A stretch of 64,000 bases of DNA from the NCBI GenBank assembly GCA_005473895.2, contig SRJI02000008.1:62001-126000 (forward strand), given 5' to 3'. The DNA is from Carideicomes alvinocaridis (GTDB lineage Bacteria > Pseudomonadota > Alphaproteobacteria > Rhodobacterales > Rhodobacteraceae). Below, one piece after another: positions 52,334-60,800 of the stretch. The translations under genes and the position numbers were made by a program. Under the pieces are notes generated by a model that was given only the letters and a program-made list of their open reading frames with translations, did no database searches and was not told the DNA's origin. Position 1 is the stretch's first letter. Every line of letters starts with the position of its first letter.

Positions 52334-53629
52334 TCAGAGGTCGGGGTAGAGCGGGAAGCGCGCGCAGAGCGCCTGCACTTCGGCTTTCACCTTGGCCTCG
52401 ACCTCGGCATTGCCGTCGTCGCCATTGGTGGCCAGCCCGTCCATGACCTCGACGATCCAGTCGGCGATCTGGCGGAACTCGGTCTCGCCGAAGCCGCGGG
52501 TGGTCCCGGCGGGGCTGCCCAGCCGGATGCCCGAGGTGACGAAGGGCTTTTCCGGGTCGAAGGGCACGCCGTTCTTGTTGCAGGTGATGTTGGCCCGGCC
52601 GAGCGCGGCCTCCGCGGCCTTGCCGGTCACGCCCTTGGGCCGCAGGTCGGCGAGACAGAGGTGGTTGTCAGTGCCACCCGAGACCACGTTGATCCCGCCC
52701 TTCATCAGCTGGTCGGCCATCGCGGCGGCATTGGCCTTGACCTGCGCGGCATAGCTCTTGAACTCGGGGCGCAGCGCCTCGCCGAAGGCCACGGCCTTGG
52801 CGGCGATCACGTGCATCAGCGGCCCGCCCTGCAGGCCGGGGAAGACGGCGGAATTGACCTTTTTCGCGATGTCCGCGTCGTTGGTCAGGATCATCCCGCC
52901 ACGCGGCCCGCGCAGGGACTTGTGGGTGGTGGTGGTGACCACATGCGCATGGGGCAGGGGGGAGGCATGGACGCCGCCCGCCACGAGGCCCGCGATATGC
53001 GCCATGTCCACATGCAGCCAGGCGCCGACCTCGTCCGCGATCTCGCGGAAGGCGGCCCAGTCCCATTCGCGGCTATAGGCGGTGCCGCCGGCGAGGATCA
53101 GCTTGGGCTTGTGCTCGCGCGCCTTGGCCCGGACCTCGTCCATGTCCAGCATCTCGTCCTGCTGGCGCACCCCGTAGGAGACCACGTTGAACCACTTGCC
53201 GGACATGTTGACCGGCGAGCCGTGGGTCAGGTGCCCGCCCGAGTTCAGGTCGAGCCCCATGAAGGTGTCGCCAGGCTGCAGCAGCGCCAGGAACACGGCC
53301 TGGTTCATCTGGCTACCGGAATTCGGCTGCACGTTGGCATAGGCCGCGCCGAACAGCTCCTTCGCGCGCTCGATCGCCAGCTCCTCGGCGATGTCGACGT
53401 ACTGGCAGCCGCCGTAATAGCGCTTGCCCGGGTAGCCCTCGGCATACTTGTTGGTCATCACCGAACCCTGCGCCTCCAGCACCGCGCGGGAGACGATGTT
53501 CTCGCTGGCGATCAGCTCGATCTCGTCGCGCTGGCGGCCCAGCTCCTTGCGGATGGCGCCGAAGATGTCGGGATCGCGGCTTTCGAGGGTCTCGGTGAAA
53601 AAGCCGTTGTCGCGGTGCGGAACGTTCAT
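52334..53629 (-). CDS. glyA: Serine hydroxymethyltransferase GlyA
   Basis: PLP enzyme interconverting serine and glycine with tetrahydrofolate, the main one-carbon source. The 431-residue protein shows [46 protein letters not shown] and the PLP-lysine motif [13 protein letters not shown] (lysine near residue 230). The start at 53629 is followed by [11 protein letters not shown], usual for Rhodobacterales GlyA. The upstream 170 bases shared with NAD kinase show no obvious riboswitch. Confidence 0.97.
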   Translation of the reverse strand: MNVPHRDNGFFTETLESRDPDIFGAIRKELGRQRDEIELIASENIVSRAVLEAQGSVMTNKYAEGYPGKRYYGGCQYVDIAEELAIERAKELFGAAYANVQPNSGSQMNQAVFLALLQPGDTFMGLDLNSGGHLTHGSPVNMSGKWFNVVSYGVRQQDEMLDMDEVRAKAREHKPKLILAGGTAYSREWDWAAFREIADEVGAWLHVDMAHIAGLVAGGVHASPLPHAHVVTTTTHKSLRGPRGGMILTNDADIAKKVNSAVFPGLQGGPLMHVIAAKAVAFGEALRPEFKSYAAQVKANAAAMADQLMKGGINVVSGGTDNHLCLADLRPKGVTGKAAEAALGRANITCNKNGVPFDPEKPFVTSGIRLGSPAGTTRGFGETEFRQIADWIVEVMDGLATNGDDGNAEVEAKVKAEVQALCARFPLYPDL

Positions 53630-53801
53630 GGGGCACTCCCTGTCTGGGGTTTCCGGTTGCCGCGCTACCTAAAGGAAAGCCGCACCCGCGGGAAGGCCGT
53701 ATTGCGACCAAGCGCGCATCGGCCGCGGCAAAGCTGGCACCCGGTGGAAACTTGTGCTTTCTCTCGTGGCACGACGGGGCGGAAAGGAAACCGGGGACGC
53801 C

Positions 53802-54563
53802 ATGGCGCTGAGGATCGCATTCACCGCGAGCGACGTGGAGGTCGCCAAGAGCGCGCGCGCGACGCTGGAGGCCCGCTATGGCGCCGTCCCCGAGGCGGAG
53901 GCCGAGGTGATCGTGGCGCTGGGCGGCGACGGCTTCATGCTGCAGACCCTGCACCGCACGCAGGAGCTGGACGTGCCGGTCTACGGCATGAACCGCGGCA
54001 CCGTGGGCTTCCTGATGAACGGCTACTCGGAAGAGGACCTGCCCGAGCGCCTGGCCTCGGCCATGGAAGAGGTGCTGAACCCGCTGTCGATGCGCGCCAC
54101 CACCCGGGACGGCCACGAACACCGGGCGCTGGCGATCAACGAGGTCTCGCTGCTGCGCCAGGGGCCGCAGGCGGCGCGGCTGCGGATCAGCGTGGACGAC
54201 CGGCTGCGCATGGACGAGCTGGTCTGCGACGGCGCGCTGGTGGCGACGCCCGCGGGGTCCACCGCCTACAACTACTCCGCCCACGGCCCGATCCTGCCCA
54301 TTGGCGCCGACGTGCTGGCGCTGACCGCCATGGCGGCCTTCCGCCCCCGGCGCTGGCGCGGCGCGCTGCTGCCCAAGACGGCCGAGGTGCGCTTCGAGGT
54401 GCTCAACCCCGACAAGCGCCCGGTGATGGCAGATGCGGATTCGCGCTCGGTCCGGGACGTCGCCGAGGTGGTGATCCGGTCCGAGCCGCAGGTGGCGCAC
54501 CGCCTGCTCTTCGATCCCGGCCACGGGCTGGAGGAGCGGCTGATCCGCGAACAGTTCGTCTGA
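53802..54563 (+). CDS. nadK: NAD kinase
   Basis: Phosphorylates NAD to NADP. The 253-residue protein has the diagnostic GGDG motif ([16 protein letters not shown], near residue 42), the [10 protein letters not shown] motif, NEVSLLR, and [20 protein letters not shown], the NAD-binding segment. The start at 53802 is chosen over an upstream in-frame ATG (53754) because homology begins at MALRIAFTA. Divergent from glyA. Confidence 0.94.
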   Translation: MALRIAFTASDVEVAKSARATLEARYGAVPEAEAEVIVALGGDGFMLQTLHRTQELDVPVYGMNRGTVGFLMNGYSEEDLPERLASAMEEVLNPLSMRATTRDGHEHRALAINEVSLLRQGPQAARLRISVDDRLRMDELVCDGALVATPAGSTAYNYSAHGPILPIGADVLALTAMAAFRPRRWRGALLPKTAEVRFEVLNPDKRPVMADADSRSVRDVAEVVIRSEPQVAHRLLFDPGHGLEERLIREQFV

Positions 54564-54690
54564 CGGCGAAGGCGCGGCCCGGAGGTTCCGATGCCGTGCT
54601 CCCGCCACCGGCCCCTGTGCCGTCGGTGGCGCCAGGACCGGGCCCTTGCGCGCCGGCGGGTGGCACCCTGATGGGGGGCGGTCTGCTCGG

Positions 54691-54890
54691 TTACCCTGCG
54701 CAGGTGGGGACCAGAGCGTCGTCGATGTCGATACCGGCAGCCTGCATCCGCTTGGCAAACTTCACCCCGACGTCGTCGAGGTGCTGGTTAAACCGTAGCA
54801 GATGACGCCATCAATATCGCCTGGGATCTCCAGCGCGCCTTGCTTCAAGATCGCCATCTTCGGTCGACCTTGAGAGGCTATAGGGATTAC
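54691..54890 (-). pseudogene. Frameshifted C-terminal remnant of a TIR-like nucleotide-binding protein
   Basis: Minus-strand translation in two frames gives one continuous protein tail. From about 54880 to 54790 it reads GRPKMAILKQGALEIPGDID then GVICYG. A single missing base near 54788 shifts the frame, after which NQHLDDVGVKFAKRMQAAGI then DIDDALVPTCAG runs to TAA at 54693-54691. The pattern (GR-x-KVAIL, a short hydrophobic strand, EIPSDI-x-GV, then a terminal amphipathic helix) resembles the C-terminus of predicted TIR-like nucleotide-binding proteins (the PF10137/CAP12 type found in CBASS and Pycsar defence loci). The N-terminal two thirds are gone. Recognised from memory of the family; no search was possible. 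Confidence 0.5.
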
Positions 54891-54912
54891 GCCGCGTGAG
54901 GCGCGGCGCGGC

Positions 54913-56358
54913 TCAGGCCGGGATGGCCGCGCCCATGCGCTTCCAGAGCAGCGGCGCGAGCGATCCGACCTCCGATTCGATGGCGCGCATGGCCTCCACC
55001 ACGAGGTCCTCGCGCCAGCGCCGGCCGACGATCTGGACCCCCACCGGCCGGTCCCCCTCGGGCAGTTCGGCAAGCCGCGTGGGGATGTTGCCCGCGGGCA
55101 GGCCGAGGAAGTTGATCGCGTAGGACCACAGGGCCGCGCCCAGCACGTCGCGCACGCCTTCCGCCCCGACCGTGTCCCGGCCCGGGGCAAAGAACGGATG
55201 CGGCAGGAACGGCGTCAGCATCAGCGGATATTCCTGCATGAACAGCGACCATTCGCGGGCGAAATGGCTGCGCCGCGCCATCGCCTTGAGCAGCTCCACC
55301 CCCTCGAAGGGAGGGAACTGGCGGTAATATTCGGCAAAGATCGACTTCAGGTCGTCGGTGCCGTGGGTCTCGATATCCGGGCCCATCAGGGCGGCCACTT
55401 CGCCCAGCAGCGCGCGGTAGCCGGTAAGCGCGCAATCCTCGAGCTCGGGCGGCGCGATCTCCTCTACCTCGTAGCCGGCTTTTTCCAGCGCGGCGGCAGC
55501 GGTGTCGAGCGCCAGTGACACCTCGGGATGCAGGTCGAAGCCGGGCGTCTCGCGGGTGAAGGCGACGCGGACGGGGCGCGTCGGCTCGTAGCCGCGATAG
55601 GGCAGCGGCACGTGGAACGGGTCACGCGGATCGGCGGCGATGAGCTGCGGCATGGCAAGGTCGAGGTCGGCGGCATGGCGCACGATCACGCCCTGCACCG
55701 ACATGCTTTGCGCCAGGATCCCGCGCTCGGCGGTCTGCGAGGGGTTCCATGCCGGCACCCGGCCCAGCCCCGGCTTGACGGTCACCGCGCCGTTCGCGGC
55801 GGCGGGGAACCTCAGCGAGCCGCCGATATCGTTGCCATGGGCCAGCGCGCCGATCCCGGCCATCACCGCCGAGCCCGCGCCGCCCGACGAGCCGCCGGCC
55901 GAGACATGCTGCCCCCAGGGATTGTGGGTCCGCCCGTAAAGCGCGTTGTCGGTATCGGCGCGGAAGGAGAATTCCGGCGTGTTCGTCCGCCCGATCACCA
56001 CCGCCCCCGCCATCAGCAGGTTGCGCACCACCGGCGCGTCATCGGGCGCGATCTGGTCCTTGAGCGCTTCGATCCCGTTGGTCGTCGCATGGCCCGCCTG
56101 GTCCACGTTGACCTTGATCGTCACCGGCACGCCGTGCAGCGGCCCCGGCGTCCCACCGCGCGCCACCGCCTCGTCCAGGGCCTCGGCCCGGGCGATCGCC
56201 TCGGCCGACAGGTCCTCGACCACGGCGTTCAGCGCCGGGTTCACTTCGTTCATGCGGTCGATGGAGGCGCGCACGGCCTCCGTCGCGCTGACCTCGCCGG
56301 CGCGGGTCAGTTCGGAAAGTTCGGTGGCGGTCAGTTGCCAGAGGGGGCGGTCGGTCAT
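54913..56358 (-). CDS. Amidase signature family protein
   Basis: A 481-residue amidohydrolase with the complete Ser-cisSer-Lys triad: lysine in GVPVTIKVNVDQAG, cis-serine and serine in AGGSSGGAGSAVMAG and GNDIGGSLRFPAA. Family members include GatA, nicotinamidase-like and aryl-amide hydrolases. No gatC or gatB is adjacent and the sequence is shorter than a paired GatA would suggest, so a free-standing amidase is more likely. The second of two ATGs (56358) has AGGAG nine bases before it. Confidence 0.9.
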   Translation of the reverse strand: MTDRPLWQLTATELSELTRAGEVSATEAVRASIDRMNEVNPALNAVVEDLSAEAIARAEALDEAVARGGTPGPLHGVPVTIKVNVDQAGHATTNGIEALKDQIAPDDAPVVRNLLMAGAVVIGRTNTPEFSFRADTDNALYGRTHNPWGQHVSAGGSSGGAGSAVMAGIGALAHGNDIGGSLRFPAAANGAVTVKPGLGRVPAWNPSQTAERGILAQSMSVQGVIVRHAADLDLAMPQLIAADPRDPFHVPLPYRGYEPTRPVRVAFTRETPGFDLHPEVSLALDTAAAALEKAGYEVEEIAPPELEDCALTGYRALLGEVAALMGPDIETHGTDDLKSIFAEYYRQFPPFEGVELLKAMARRSHFAREWSLFMQEYPLMLTPFLPHPFFAPGRDTVGAEGVRDVLGAALWSYAINFLGLPAGNIPTRLAELPEGDRPVGVQIVGRRWREDLVVEAMRAIESEVGSLAPLLWKRMGAAIPA

Positions 56359-56477
56359 GGTCGTCATCTCCTGTCGGGGCGGAGCCTAGCCGCGCCCGGG
56401 ACCGCTTGCCAAGCGAAAGCGGCGGGGGAGGTGCCCCCGCCGCCGCGCAATGGGCACAATCGCCCCGACGCTGGCCG

Positions 56478-57272
56478 TCAGCCGTCGAGCCCGCCGGGAT
56501 ACCATCCGCCCATCTTCACCTCGGTCTCGGTCTCGGACTCCGAGACGAGCTGCGCGAATTCCTCCGGGTCCTGGGTGCCGCCATCCCGCCCGCGGTAATG
56601 GTAGGGATAGACATGGGCGGGCTGGAACTCCGCCACCGCGGAGGCCGCCTGTTCCACGTCCATCGTGAATGGCAGGTTCATGCAAAGGAAGGCGAGGTCG
56701 ATATTCTCCAGCGACCGCATCTCGGGAATGTCCTCGGTATCGCCGGAGATGTAGACGCGGAAGCCGTCGAAGCTCAGCACGTAGCCGTTGTCGCGGCCCT
56801 CGGGGTGGAAATCCGTCCGCCCCTCGGTGGTGTTGTAGGCGGGGATGGCGTCGATCGTCACGCCTTTCCACTCCGTGCTGTCGCCGTTGGCCAGCGTGCC
56901 GGCATTGGCCTTGAGGGTGTCCGGCAGCATCTCGTGGACCGCCGGGTTGGTCATTAGGGCGGTGCCCTCGTCCACCAGGGCGGTCAGCGTCTCGGCATTG
57001 TAGTGATCGCCATGCTCGTGGGTCACGAGGATCAGATCGGCGGGCGGCAGGTCCTCGTATTGCGAGGGCTCGCCCACCGGGTCGGCATAGATGGTGCCGG
57101 CCGGCGTCTCCATCACGAAGGAGGCATGCGAGACCGGGTGGACAATGATCGGCCCGGCCGGGGTCTCGAACGTGTCGGCGCCCTGCGCGAGCGTCGGATA
57201 GGGCAGGACGGTGATCGCGGCGGCGCCCGCCCCTGCGGCGGCAGTCCCGAGAAAGTGTCGTCTGGTGATCAT
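56478..57272 (-). CDS. Tat-exported metallo-beta-lactamase-fold hydrolase
   Basis: A 264-residue protein with a twin-arginine signal, TRRHFLGTAAAGAGAAAI (residues 3-20), so it is folded before export. The MBL fold shows THEHGDHYNAETL (metal motif HxHxDH), a GDTED aspartate loop, and HVYPYHYRG near the end, as in the UlaG/RomA group. It would act in the periplasm. The substrate is unknown. Confidence 0.88.
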   Translation of the reverse strand: MITRRHFLGTAAAGAGAAAITVLPYPTLAQGADTFETPAGPIIVHPVSHASFVMETPAGTIYADPVGEPSQYEDLPPADLILVTHEHGDHYNAETLTALVDEGTALMTNPAVHEMLPDTLKANAGTLANGDSTEWKGVTIDAIPAYNTTEGRTDFHPEGRDNGYVLSFDGFRVYISGDTEDIPEMRSLENIDLAFLCMNLPFTMDVEQAASAVAEFQPAHVYPYHYRGRDGGTQDPEEFAQLVSESETETEVKMGGWYPGGLDG

Positions 57273-57387
57273 CTTTTCTCTCCCTGATTGCGGATGCCTG
57301 CAAGAATAGGCCCGGCCGGGCTCACGTCATCCCTACGCTTTCGTGAACCGCCCCGGCGTCGTGCCTGTGGCGGCGGGCGGCATTGTC

Positions 57388-57440
57388 CCGGGGACATGGC
57401 CCCCTGCGCCTCCGGCGGGAGTTTTCCGGGCAAGATGAAG
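57388..57440. repeat. Dispersed intergenic element, copy 7 (subtype B)
   Basis: A short GGGG/CCCC stem (from 57390), CGCCTCCGGCGGGA, then GTTTTCCGGGCAAGATGAAG. The box matches copy 4 (27.7 kb). It lies between prpE and the MBL-fold gene. Confidence 0.6.
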
Positions 57441-57522
57441 GGGGAGCAGGGGCGGAGAAGGGCGGCGCCCCGGACGGGAGGGGGCGCGGCGGGACGGGGC
57501 CGCGCCCGGGTTCGGGAGGTGC

Positions 57523-59424
57523 CTAGCCGGCCTTCGGGTAGCCGATGCGGGAGAGCGCCGCGCGGATCTCGTCGAGGATCGCCGGATCGTCGATCGTGGC
57601 GGGGACCTTGACCTCTTCGCCGTCGGCGACCTTGACCATGGTGGCCCGCAGGATCTTGCCCGAGCGGGTCTTGGGCAGGCGGTCCACCACCACGGCGAGG
57701 CGGAAGGCGGCGACGGGGCCGATCTCGTCCCGCACCATCTTGACGCATTCGGCGACGATCTCCTCCTCGGGGCGGTTCACGCCCTTGGTGAGGCAGAGGA
57801 AGCCCATGGGCAACTGGCCCTTTAGCTCGTCCGCCACGCCGATCACGGCGCATTCGGCGACGTCGGGGTGGTTGGCCAGCACCTCCTCCATCGCGCCGGT
57901 GGAGAGGCGGTGGCCGGCCACGTTGATCACGTCGTCGGTGCGCGCCATGATCCAGAGGTAGCCGTCGGTATCCTTCATCCCGGCATCGCCGGTCTCGTAA
58001 TGGCCGGGGAAGTGGTCGAGATAGGCGCGGCGGAAGCGATCCTCGGCGTTCCACAGCGTGGGCAGCGTGCCCGGCGGCAGCGGCAGCCGGATGGCGATGG
58101 CGCCCAGCGTGCCGTCCGGCACTTCGTGGCCCGCCTCGTCGAGGATGCGCACGTCGTAGCCCGGCATCGGCACGGAGGGCGAGCCCACCTTGACCGGCAG
58201 TGCCTCGATCCCCAGCGGGTTGCCGGCGATGGGCCAGCCCGTCTCCGTCTGCCACCAATGGTCGATGACCGGCACGCCCAGCAGGTCCGCCGCCCAGTTC
58301 ACCGTGTCCGGATCCGCGCGTTCGCCCGCGAGGTAGAGCGCGCGCAGGCAGGAGAGGTCGTATTTCGCCTTGTACTCGCCTTTCGGATCCTCGCGCTTGA
58401 TGGCGCGGAAGGCGGTGGGCGCGGTGAAGAAGCTGCGCACGTTGTGTTGCGAGATCACGCGCCAGAAGGTCCCCGGGTCGGGGGTGCCCACCGGCTTGCC
58501 CTCGAAGACCACGGAGGTGTTGCCGTGGATCAGCGGCGCATAGGCGATGTAGCTGTGGCCCACCACCCAGCCCACGTCGGAGGCGGCCCAGAAGACCTCT
58601 CCGGGATCGACGCCGTAATGGTTCTTCATCGACCAGTTGAGCGCCACGAGGTGCCCGCCGGTATGGCGCACCACCCCCTTGGGCTGGCCGGTCGTGCCGG
58701 AGGTGTAGAGGATGTAGGCCGGATGGTTGCCCTCCACCGGCACGCATTCCGCCGGGGCGGCCTCGTGCTGGAACTCGTACCAGTCGAGGTCGCGGCCGGG
58801 CGCCGGGTCCGCCGGATGCTCGTCGCGCTGGAGCATGACGCAGAAATCCGGTGCGTGGCGGGCCTGCGCCAGGGCGCCGTCGAGAAGGGGCTTGTAGGGC
58901 ACGATGCGGCCGGGCTCGATCCCGCAGGAGGCGGCGATGATGGCCTTCGGCCGGGCGTCGTCGATGCGCACCGCGAGCTCGTGACTGGCGAAGCCGCCGA
59001 AGACCACCGAGTGGATCGCGCCGAGCCGTCCGCAGGCCAGCATCGCCTCGATCGCCTGCGGCACCATGGGCATGTAGATGATGACCCGGTCGCCCTTGCC
59101 GATCCCCTGCGCCCGCAGCGCGCCCGCCAGCCGCGCCACTCGGTTGCGCAGCTCGGCATAGGTGATCTTCTGGATCACGCCGGTCACCGGGCTGTCGTGG
59201 ATCAGTGCGACCTGGCCGCCGCGCCCGGCCTCCACGTGCCGGTCCACCGCGTTCCAGCAGGTGTTGACCAGGCCGTCGGCGAACCACTCGCCGGTGCCGT
59301 GACCGGTCCCGTCATCGGTGAAGGCCCGGGTGGGCGCGCGGTCCCAGTCGATGGCCTCGGCCGCCTGCATCCAGAACCCTTCGGGGTCGGCTTTCCAGCC
59401 CTCGTAGATCTCGCGGTATCCCAT
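57523..59424 (-). CDS. prpE: Propionyl-CoA synthetase (acetyl-CoA synthetase family)
   Basis: Activates propionate (or acetate) to the acyl-CoA through an acyl-adenylate. The 633-residue protein starts MGYREIYEGWKADPEGFW, the PrpE-type N-terminus, with ATP-binding YILYTSGTTGQPKGVVRHTG, WWQTETGWPIAGN, YETGDAGMKDTDGYLWIMAR and the C-terminal catalytic lysine in LPKTRSGKILR. Length and N-terminus favour PrpE over the longer acetyl-CoA synthetases. A GGAGG nine bases before supports 59424; an ATG at 59433 is possible. Confidence 0.9.
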   Translation of the reverse strand: MGYREIYEGWKADPEGFWMQAAEAIDWDRAPTRAFTDDGTGHGTGEWFADGLVNTCWNAVDRHVEAGRGGQVALIHDSPVTGVIQKITYAELRNRVARLAGALRAQGIGKGDRVIIYMPMVPQAIEAMLACGRLGAIHSVVFGGFASHELAVRIDDARPKAIIAASCGIEPGRIVPYKPLLDGALAQARHAPDFCVMLQRDEHPADPAPGRDLDWYEFQHEAAPAECVPVEGNHPAYILYTSGTTGQPKGVVRHTGGHLVALNWSMKNHYGVDPGEVFWAASDVGWVVGHSYIAYAPLIHGNTSVVFEGKPVGTPDPGTFWRVISQHNVRSFFTAPTAFRAIKREDPKGEYKAKYDLSCLRALYLAGERADPDTVNWAADLLGVPVIDHWWQTETGWPIAGNPLGIEALPVKVGSPSVPMPGYDVRILDEAGHEVPDGTLGAIAIRLPLPPGTLPTLWNAEDRFRRAYLDHFPGHYETGDAGMKDTDGYLWIMARTDDVINVAGHRLSTGAMEEVLANHPDVAECAVIGVADELKGQLPMGFLCLTKGVNRPEEEIVAECVKMVRDEIGPVAAFRLAVVVDRLPKTRSGKILRATMVKVADGEEVKVPATIDDPAILDEIRAALSRIGYPKAG

Positions 59425-59665
59425 GGGTCGCATCCTCCTCCTTGACGCCCTTCCGGATTAGAGGAAGGCGAGGCGGTCAGGCAAGGCGCGCGATGCCGCG
59501 GGCGCGGAACGGGAGGGGGCGGAGCCGGACCTTTCGTGCGCGCACCCGCCTTTTGGGCCCATGCGGCGCCGGCGGGGCAGGGACGGGGACGCGGCCCGCC
59601 GGGCTTGCCAGAGCGTCGGAAGCGAGGCGTAATGGAGCGGCCCGGCCGGTTTCCAGGAGGTCCCG

Positions 59666-60544
59666 ATGCGCGTCTTGATCACCCTGTTCGTCCTTTCGCT
59701 CTGCGCCCCCGTGGCCCATGCCCAGTCCTGGCAGGTGGTGGATGGCAGCCAGACTACCCTGCGGGGCGCCATGGCCTGTGCGCTGGGCGGCGGCGCGGAT
59801 GATTACTGCTTTGCCCTCGGTTGCACGGAGAAGCTGCCGCTGCATTTCGGCTATTATTCCCGCGGGATCGGCAGCGACCGGCCGGTGGTGCCGGTGGAGG
59901 TCTCGGTCGACGGCACCTCGCGCGGGCGGCTGTTGATGGAGAACCGCGATCCCGGCACCGGGGCGGAGCTGGTGGCGATCTGGGACAAGGAAAGCCACGA
60001 TTACCTGCGCGAGGCGTTGGCTGGCGGACAGGTGCTGACGCTTCTCGTCGATCCCTCCGGCGCGGGCGTCGAGCGGCGGATCCCGCTCTCGGGCTCTTCG
60101 GCGGCCTTGCAGGCGGCGCTGGCGCAATGCCCGACGGGGCCGCGGCGCGTCTCCGACCCGGTCGCGCTGGAAAAGGCGGGGATGGAGGCCGATTGCGCCT
60201 CCATGGGCGACGGTGGCGTGAGTTACGGGGAGGAGTTCGCGAGGCAGGTGGATTTCGATTTCGACGGAAAGGATGACATCGTGATCGACCTGGGCGGGGC
60301 GCAATGCGCGGGCACCACGTCGATGTTCTGCGGTTCGGCCGGCTGTTCCCGCAGTTACTGGCATGCAGAGGAGGGGGGCTACCGGCAGGTCATGTCCACC
60401 TATGCCTATACCGAGGAATTCCGGCAGCGCCCGATCATGATCCTCAAGCAGCACGGCAATGTCTGCGACCGCGTTGGGGTGGAGACCTGCACCTCGACCT
60501 TCGAATGGACCGGCGAGGGGTTCGAGCTGATCGGCAGGGAATAG
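59666..60544 (+). CDS. Secreted protein of unknown function
   Basis: A 292-residue protein with a clean Sec signal peptide (residues 1-19, cleavage after VAHAQS). The first half (about 20-150) resembles IalB-like exported domains (CALGCTEKLPLHFGYYSRG; VPVEVSVDGTSRGRLLMENR). The second half contains VDFDFDGKDDIVIDLGGAQC, a calcium-type DxDxDG loop, and several cysteine pairs. No enzyme motif is recognised. CAGGAGG lies six bases before the ATG. Confidence 0.75.
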   Translation: MRVLITLFVLSLCAPVAHAQSWQVVDGSQTTLRGAMACALGGGADDYCFALGCTEKLPLHFGYYSRGIGSDRPVVPVEVSVDGTSRGRLLMENRDPGTGAELVAIWDKESHDYLREALAGGQVLTLLVDPSGAGVERRIPLSGSSAALQAALAQCPTGPRRVSDPVALEKAGMEADCASMGDGGVSYGEEFARQVDFDFDGKDDIVIDLGGAQCAGTTSMFCGSAGCSRSYWHAEEGGYRQVMSTYAYTEEFRQRPIMILKQHGNVCDRVGVETCTSTFEWTGEGFELIGRE

Positions 60545-60682
60545 CCCGTCCGGATCACATTTCTCCGGCGATGTCGCTTTCTGCCCGGCCTGTCGAAAAC
60601 GGATCATCGCGACTCGGGCCATGGTGCGAGATTCGGGGCAGAGCGAGCATGGTGCCTGCTCTATCCTCAGAGGAATGTCGCG

Positions 60683-60748
60683 ATGGCCGACACCAAACCG
60701 AGCAAGAAACCGTCGAAACCCGCAAGCGGCCCGAAACCGGGTAAATAA
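60683..60748 (+). CDS. Possible 21-residue basic small protein
   Basis: ATG at 60683 with AGAGGA 8-13 bases upstream opens a 21-codon frame ending TAA at 60746-60748. The product starts MADTKPSKKPSKPASG, with six lysines and five prolines and no hydrophobic segment. It lies in a 256-base gap with no other gene. Start context and composition are the only support; a chance frame is quite possible. Confidence 0.3.
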   Translation: MADTKPSKKPSKPASGPKPGK

Positions 60749-60800
60749 GACTTCGACCTGCCTTGCCGCCGTCCGGTTCACCCCGGGCGGCGGCGCGCGT

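Noticed and set aside
53630-53801. Glycine or SAM riboswitch before glyA
   Set aside because: No paired-aptamer pattern or expression-platform hairpin could be traced in the 172-base divergent region.
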